Shown in pieces: positions 48,235-52,345 of a DNA stretch of 52,345 bases; within the stretch, counting starts at the first letter, position 1, and each line of letters starts with the position of its first letter. This stretch comes from Victivallis lenta (GTDB lineage Bacteria; Verrucomicrobiota; Lentisphaeria; Victivallales; Victivallaceae): NCBI RefSeq assembly GCF_009695545.1, contig NZ_VUNS01000036.1:1-52345 (forward strand). The letters run 5' to 3'. A program made the position numbers and the translations under genes. Under the pieces are notes generated by a model that made no database searches, had not been told where the DNA came from, and saw only the letters and a program-made list of their open reading frames with translations.

Positions 48235-49884
48235 TCAGCTGATCCGGTTTGAGAGATGCCCGGGGAGCCATCCGACTACGACTTGATTGCTCTCCTCATC
48301 CCAGAAGAAGTAGATCCGCATGCAGTAGCGCGGCTCACGTGAGTTGCCTCGCTCAATGTGAAACTGAAGCATTCTCCGATTGTTGCTTCCCGGTGGATAA
48401 TTGACGAAATAGGCATCGCCCTCCTGACCGGCTCTGGCTTTATCGATGGAACCGGAAAAATCCATGCCGTATTTTGCCAACGCAGTTCGAAAGGACTCAT
48501 CGCTGCCAATCCCCATGCGACTGTTGCGGTATTCATTGGCGAGGATAAGAAGAGCCCGGTATACCATCTCCGGCTCGACATATTCCGCTTTCCCGACAGC
48601 CCGCTCTGCGCGTGGATGGAGAATCAGACGTCCTGCGAGATGCTGGCGGACCCAGTCCGGCATGGCATCATATCCCCGGGGAATCGGCACGTCCGTATCA
48701 AGCTCTTTGTCACCTCTTTGACGTTTCAGATGGTTGCGCAGAACATCAATCTGCCGACGCAGGGAAATATTTTCATTCCGGTAGAATTCCGCGATTTCCT
48801 GGGCTTGTTCCACTTCGGCCAGCCAATCCGCATTTTCTTCTTCCGCCGCGTCCAATTTCCTCTGGAGGGCCGCGACATGATGGTTCAATGCAGCTTCGCG
48901 CGCAGGTGCATTGGCAAGGTGCGTGGAGTGAGCCAGCTCCAATTCCGCAGCAAGAATCCGGGCATCTGGAACGAAATACAACCCGCGCCAGTCCGTCCGG
49001 TTGGTGGATGCTGTTTGATGGACGGTATGGATCAGGAATGATGTGTAAGCATTCGGTCCGCGATCTCCGTCATATACCCAATACCAGATTTTATCTTTTC
49101 TGTTGCCCGGATGGCCTGCGGGAATCCCTTTCTCAATATTGACATTTTGAAAATAGGTCCGGCATGCTCCGTCGTAAACCGCCCAGGGTTTCCCGACACG
49201 CTTTGTCCATGCAAACGCCGCCTGAAAGGAAAGCCGGACGATGTGTGCATATCCGGCAACCTGTCTGGCGAGATAATCATCGTTGACCAGAAAACCTGGA
49301 GGATTCGGTGTGAGCGTCCAATGATTCCAGTTTACTTGAGAAATCACAATAACCGGCAAGTTGCGATACGGAGAAGTGATAAGAGCATAAAGATCTTCAA
49401 TTTCGGCTGGATCATTAATTTTCCATGAAGAAGCAGAGATCGGTCTGAACTGGGCCAGGCTGATTCTGGAAAGCAACTCCGTCACAAGAGGCAGTTGCGC
49501 TTGCGCTTCCTCCAGCGGGATTTCTGTGGAAATCTCAATTTTAATACCGAACAACAACCTGCCGTTCTCTTCAATCATAGCGACATCATAGAACCAGCAG
49601 AGGTTATTCTTTGTCGTAAAACGGAACCGGGCAGTCCAGAGGCGGCGTTCTTCAACCGATACGCATTCACATCGTCCTCTTTCACTATCAAGTTCAAAAC
49701 TGCGGTATTCCGTTGCTTCTGATGGCAGTTTTACATACAGATGCTTTGCAATGTAACTCAGCACCAGATCCGCGACCGCATGCAAGGCATTATCCAGATC
49801 GCCCGATGCATTCACGGTGGCCCGGAGCTGATAGACGGTTAGCCGCCGGTGGCGGAAATTTGTGTTTGCATAAGAAAACGGCAT
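48235..49884 (-). CDS. 549-residue protein of unknown function
   Basis: Not recognised. The N-terminal ~130 residues form a mixed alpha/beta domain (FSYANTNFRHRRLTVYQLRA; YVKLPSEATEYRSFELDS). A middle domain has VIVISQVNWNHWTLTPNPPG and a central coiled coil spans about 340-410 (NHHVAALQRKLDAAEEENAD). The C-terminal domain of ~110 residues ends RYCMRIYFFWDEESNQVVVG then WLPGHLSNRIS, a layout like small RNase/toxin-type domains often found at protein ends in defence loci. ATG 49884 has CAGGAG 7 nt upstream. It converges with the nuclease fragment, 4 bp apart. Confidence 0.8.
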   Translation of the reverse strand: MPFSYANTNFRHRRLTVYQLRATVNASGDLDNALHAVADLVLSYIAKHLYVKLPSEATEYRSFELDSERGRCECVSVEERRLWTARFRFTTKNNLCWFYDVAMIEENGRLLFGIKIEISTEIPLEEAQAQLPLVTELLSRISLAQFRPISASSWKINDPAEIEDLYALITSPYRNLPVIVISQVNWNHWTLTPNPPGFLVNDDYLARQVAGYAHIVRLSFQAAFAWTKRVGKPWAVYDGACRTYFQNVNIEKGIPAGHPGNRKDKIWYWVYDGDRGPNAYTSFLIHTVHQTASTNRTDWRGLYFVPDARILAAELELAHSTHLANAPAREAALNHHVAALQRKLDAAEEENADWLAEVEQAQEIAEFYRNENISLRRQIDVLRNHLKRQRGDKELDTDVPIPRGYDAMPDWVRQHLAGRLILHPRAERAVGKAEYVEPEMVYRALLILANEYRNSRMGIGSDESFRTALAKYGMDFSGSIDKARAGQEGDAYFVNYPPGSNNRRMLQFHIERGNSREPRYCMRIYFFWDEESNQVVVGWLPGHLSNRIS

Positions 49885-49977
49885 GAACAGCTCCTGCATT
49901 AGAATATGTAATATACCATGAAAAGAGTCTTATGGCAACGTGTTCTTTCTCTTTTTCCGGAGGTTGGATCTACTCTA

Positions 49978-50187
49978 TCACCCATTCACCCTCCACCGCC
50001 AGACGCGGACAGCGCAGAATGCGAGGAATGAAATCCCTGTAATGCAGAACATGACGATTCCGAGCGGAAGCCAGAGATACATCAGCCCGAGCCCGGCGGC
50101 AATGCTTCCGAACAAGCACATCAAAACGATCAGTTCTGCGAGTTTGATTTTCTTTGCGGTCTGCTCAATCAATACAGTCTCTTCCAT
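49978..50187 (-). CDS. Small two-span membrane protein
   Basis: 69 residues with two hydrophobic helices (LAELIVLMCLFGSIAAGLGL and LWLPLGIVMFCITGISFLAF) and a basic C-terminus (VRVWRWRVNG), predicted in the inner membrane. GAGGTGAACC precedes the ATG. It follows the gamma-glutamylcyclotransferase-like gene by 3 bp. Function unknown. Confidence 0.65.
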   Translation of the reverse strand: MEETVLIEQTAKKIKLAELIVLMCLFGSIAAGLGLMYLWLPLGIVMFCITGISFLAFCAVRVWRWRVNG

Positions 50188-50190
50188 GGT

Positions 50191-50559
50191 TCACCTCGCC
50201 TTCCAGTCGCCGGAGGGAATGATTTTTGCCTGTTCCGGCAGATGGTTCATGATGTAGATCCATGCCTGAACAGTCGAACCGTCAGGCAGGCGGAAATCCG
50301 TCAGAACACGATCGTAGAGGCGTGGATATCCCTCCAGACGGTCGACATCTGCCCAGTCCCGGATCGGGATCTCTATCAGTTCGACTGTGACCTTCGTTTT
50401 CCCCGCCGGGACAAATGCCGGGAATCCCCATCCGGTGTCATAGAGTGTGCCTGGGATGGTTGCGTTTCTGCGGGAAATGGCATTCCGGCAGAAACGTTCA
50501 TTCCGTTCGCCGGAACGGAGTGTGCCGTATGCGGCGATCAGGACAGTTTCTTTTTTCAT
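50191..50559 (-). CDS. Gamma-glutamylcyclotransferase-like (AIG2/GGCT) protein
   Basis: 122 residues. AAYGTLRSGERNERF is the YGxLR substrate loop and DRLEGYPRLYDR the LExYP segment; the catalytic Glu of the family would be in VDRLEGYP. FPAFVPAGKTKVTVELIEIP forms the central barrel strands. GGCT-fold enzymes release 5-oxoproline from gamma-glutamyl amines or peptides. Length is normal for the small bacterial form. Start preceded by GGAGGCGC. It forms a two-gene unit with the membrane protein. Confidence 0.82.
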   Translation of the reverse strand: MKKETVLIAAYGTLRSGERNERFCRNAISRRNATIPGTLYDTGWGFPAFVPAGKTKVTVELIEIPIRDWADVDRLEGYPRLYDRVLTDFRLPDGSTVQAWIYIMNHLPEQAKIIPSGDWKAR

Positions 50560-50671
50560 TTGCGCCTCCTTTTTCTGATAAAGCTTTTGTCAAAAATTTT
50601 CATTTTATGACAATGTTAAATACTTCTATTTCAATGAGGAAACTACAAATTCAGTAATTTCCTCTCTTTTT

Positions 50672-52214
50672 TCGGATTTCAAAAGGTTCAAGAGGCCTTT
50701 CTTGTGGCATGTTATTTTGCCTGAAACTTCCAACAAGGAGGTCCTCTTGAAAAACTCTCTCGATAAGCTCGCGAAATGGCTTTGCCGGCAACTCACTTGC
50801 GATGAATTTGCCTCCATCGTTCCGCTCTTTCTTGAAATACTTTCCGGGACACGGTCCGGATTTGAATTTAAACCGGAACCTAAAACAGAAAATTATCGCA
50901 AATTTCTTGTTGATCTCCCCCCGCCACTTTCAGCGCCTCCCTCTCGCGCCCAAGTCGACTGGCGCGAACTCAAAGATGCAATCGAAAAACAAACCGGCAA
51001 ATTGCTAAAGCCGGTTCGGCGTCGCGGCGGCTTCAGCGTTCCGGAGCATTGCCGGTGCGAACACTGCAATGCTCCCGCCGACTTCCTTTACCTCAATGAT
51101 GGCCAAAAAGGCAATCAAGTCCGTTGCAAAATCTGCAATCATCTTGGAACCACCGGACGCATCCGGCAAAGAAGCGGCGCCAAATATTTTTGTCCGCATT
51201 GTGGCTCGGCGCTCTCCGTCTGGAAGCAACGCGCCCATGAAACCATTTACAAATGCTTCAGCTACAAGTGTCCGCATTATCTTACTCAAGAAAGCCGATT
51301 GACCGGTGAGGAACGCGTCAAACGACAAGCGCAAAAGTTCGATCCGAACTACAAGCTCCATTATCAATATCGCGAATATCACCTGAAACCGGAGGATTTG
51401 CTCTGCCGCCGTCCGGAGTTCTCAACCAACGTCGATTTGCGGAGCATTCACAACTCCCATCATGTCGTCGGCCTAGTGTTGACCTTTTTCGTCAACGCCG
51501 GACTCTCATCCCGCCTGACCCGCGATCTGCTTTGGGGTCTCTTCGGAATCAAACTTTCCCATCAGACCGTCATCAACTACGTCAATGCCGCCGCTGCCCG
51601 AATCGCGCCATTTCTCGATGCCGACTTACCGAAACCCGGCCCTATAGCCGCCGCCGACGAAACCTATCTCATCATCGAAAACGAATGGCATTACACCTGG
51701 TTCATCATCGATGCGGCGTCCAGAGCCATCTGCGGCTACAACCTTTCCGATACGCGCGGAACCGTTCCGGCACTGGCGACGTTGCACGATGCTTACGGAA
51801 AGCCAGAAACCAATCAAGGAAAGCAATTTATCCTCGTTCGGGATGGGCTTCCGTCGTACGATTCGGCATTGCTGGCCTATAATCAAGGGCTGGAGGCTCC
51901 GGTCTTGACCGGACCAAAAGTCATCGGCCTGGAAAACCTCGACGAAATCAGCAAGGAATTCCGCCCTTGCAAACAGTTGGTCGAACGCCTCAATCGCACT
52001 TACAAATTCCATACCCGGCCAAGGGCCGGAATGAAAAGCATGGAAGGCGCAACTTGCCTGACCACTTTATTTGTAGCATATTACAACTACCTCAGGCCGC
52101 ATGGCGGATTGAAGCATTCACCGCTGAGCCGGGAACCATTGCAAGGCATTGAGCGTTATCCAAAACAGTGGGAAACCTTGCTGGCTATGGCCGCCGCATA
52201 ATTCTGAAATCCGA
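50672..52214. mobile_element. Insertion sequence with DDE transposase
   Basis: One transposase gene flanked by a short inverted repeat, TCGGATTTCA (50672-50681) and TGAAATCCGA (52205-52214), giving about 1.54 kb. The repeat is short and no target duplication was identified, so the ends are tentative. Confidence 0.5.
50747..52201 (+). CDS. DDE transposase with zinc-binding N-terminal region
   Basis: 484 residues from a TTG start at 50747, chosen because AAGGAGG lies 6-8 nt upstream. Cysteine pairs (CRCEHCNAPADF; VRCKICNHLG; YFCPHCGSALS; YKCFSYKCPHY) form zinc ribbons. SHQTVINYVNAAAARIAPFL is a helix-turn-helix. The catalytic triad lies in IAAADETYLIIE (Asp), LVRDGLPSYDS (Asp) and QLVERLNRTYKFH (Glu), with the late YYNYLRPHGGLKHSPL signature of IS6/IS240-like DDE enzymes. 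It cuts and joins the ends of its own element. Intact. Confidence 0.88.
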   Translation: MKNSLDKLAKWLCRQLTCDEFASIVPLFLEILSGTRSGFEFKPEPKTENYRKFLVDLPPPLSAPPSRAQVDWRELKDAIEKQTGKLLKPVRRRGGFSVPEHCRCEHCNAPADFLYLNDGQKGNQVRCKICNHLGTTGRIRQRSGAKYFCPHCGSALSVWKQRAHETIYKCFSYKCPHYLTQESRLTGEERVKRQAQKFDPNYKLHYQYREYHLKPEDLLCRRPEFSTNVDLRSIHNSHHVVGLVLTFFVNAGLSSRLTRDLLWGLFGIKLSHQTVINYVNAAAARIAPFLDADLPKPGPIAAADETYLIIENEWHYTWFIIDAASRAICGYNLSDTRGTVPALATLHDAYGKPETNQGKQFILVRDGLPSYDSALLAYNQGLEAPVLTGPKVIGLENLDEISKEFRPCKQLVERLNRTYKFHTRPRAGMKSMEGATCLTTLFVAYYNYLRPHGGLKHSPLSREPLQGIERYPKQWETLLAMAAA

Positions 52215-52299
52215 TTTTTGTGCTAAGTTGCAGGAAAATGGTTTGAAGAGTTTGTAAAAACGGGTAACACTTTTCTCTGAACAAGGAGGAAGGTGTGAA

Positions 52300-52345
52300 A
52301 TGAAAGCTGCACCGGAAACAGGGCCGAATCGGAGTGGAACCCGTT
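52300..52345 (+). CDS. Start of an unidentified gene (runs off the window)
   Basis: ATG at 52300 with AAGGAGGAAGG upstream opens MKAAPETGPNRSGTR to the last base. The ribosome-binding site is strong, but 15 residues are not enough to assign a family. Confidence 0.35.
   Translation, partial: MKAAPETGPNRSGTR

Overview
The window looks like a chromosomal segment of a GC-rich gut bacterium of the Lentisphaerota/Victivallis type. This is an inference. It rests on a prepilin-like protein with an H-X9-DG-type tail next to large LamG/GH2-like glycosidases, an AraC regulator and Gfo/Idh/MocA enzymes, a combination typical of that group. Several blocks have a different origin, notably a Firmicutes-type tet(W) mobilizable element and AT-richer defence genes.

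Layout. (1) 1-15.2 kb is host-like: a small conserved ORF, a 32-copy TTGC microsatellite, and a carbohydrate-use locus. That locus has an AraC regulator divergent from an oxidoreductase pair, a prepilin-like protein, a LamG/GH2 giant glycosidase broken by a frameshift, a DUF2264 protein, and a second frameshifted glycosidase. A 6-pyruvoyl-tetrahydropterin synthase-like gene follows. (2) 15.4-18.3 kb holds a decaying accessory cluster: a CatB/Vat-type acetyltransferase, a GyrI-like/GNAT fusion, a DUF3795 protein, and remnants of two GNATs and a methyltransferase. (3) 18.46-23.57 kb is a 5.1-kb integrated element with a tyrosine integrase, a primase-type replication protein, an iteron-rich origin candidate, a lipoprotein, a 30-aa peptide and a candidate transcription-attenuating RNA. 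It is bounded by a 15-bp repeat that resembles a tRNA-Ser 3' end. (4) 23.7-25.86 kb (YolD-like, Y-family polymerase, 3' part of a DUF2293 gene) and 34.96-47.6 kb are two halves of one minus-strand gene train. It comprises an HTH protein, HsdM, a split HsdS, a tyrosine recombinase, a second HsdS, DUF3644, HsdR, a metallophosphoesterase, a 62-aa protein, an HTH protein, a 383-aa protein, DUF2293, the Y-polymerase and YolD. (5) Between the halves sits a 9.2-kb integrative mobilizable element (25.84-35.04 kb). It carries an XRE repressor, Xis, Int, a MobC-like protein, a RepA-like ATPase, a MobV relaxase, a tnpV remnant, tet(W), a methyltransferase and a truncated sigma-like gene. It has split the DUF2293 gene at a 15-bp target. 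(6) 47.6-52.3 kb holds gene fragments (including a DNA/RNA non-specific nuclease tail), an uncharacterised 554-codon protein, a gamma-glutamylcyclotransferase-like gene and an insertion sequence.

How it works together. The minus-strand train couples a type I restriction-modification system to a translesion-synthesis module through uncharacterised proteins. Most junctions from the 226-codon HTH gene to yolD overlap as ATGA, so it looks like one translationally coupled operon. The restriction part is built for diversification: there are two hsdS genes in direct orientation with a recombinase between them, sharing 41-bp 3' repeats and a central repeat. One hsdS is cut into two half-subunits by an 83-bp unit that supplies a stop, a ribosome-binding site and a start codon. 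The tet(W) element carries its own regulation (four XRE/arm-type repeats, a consensus xis-int promoter, a tet leader attenuator) and a MobV-type oriT.
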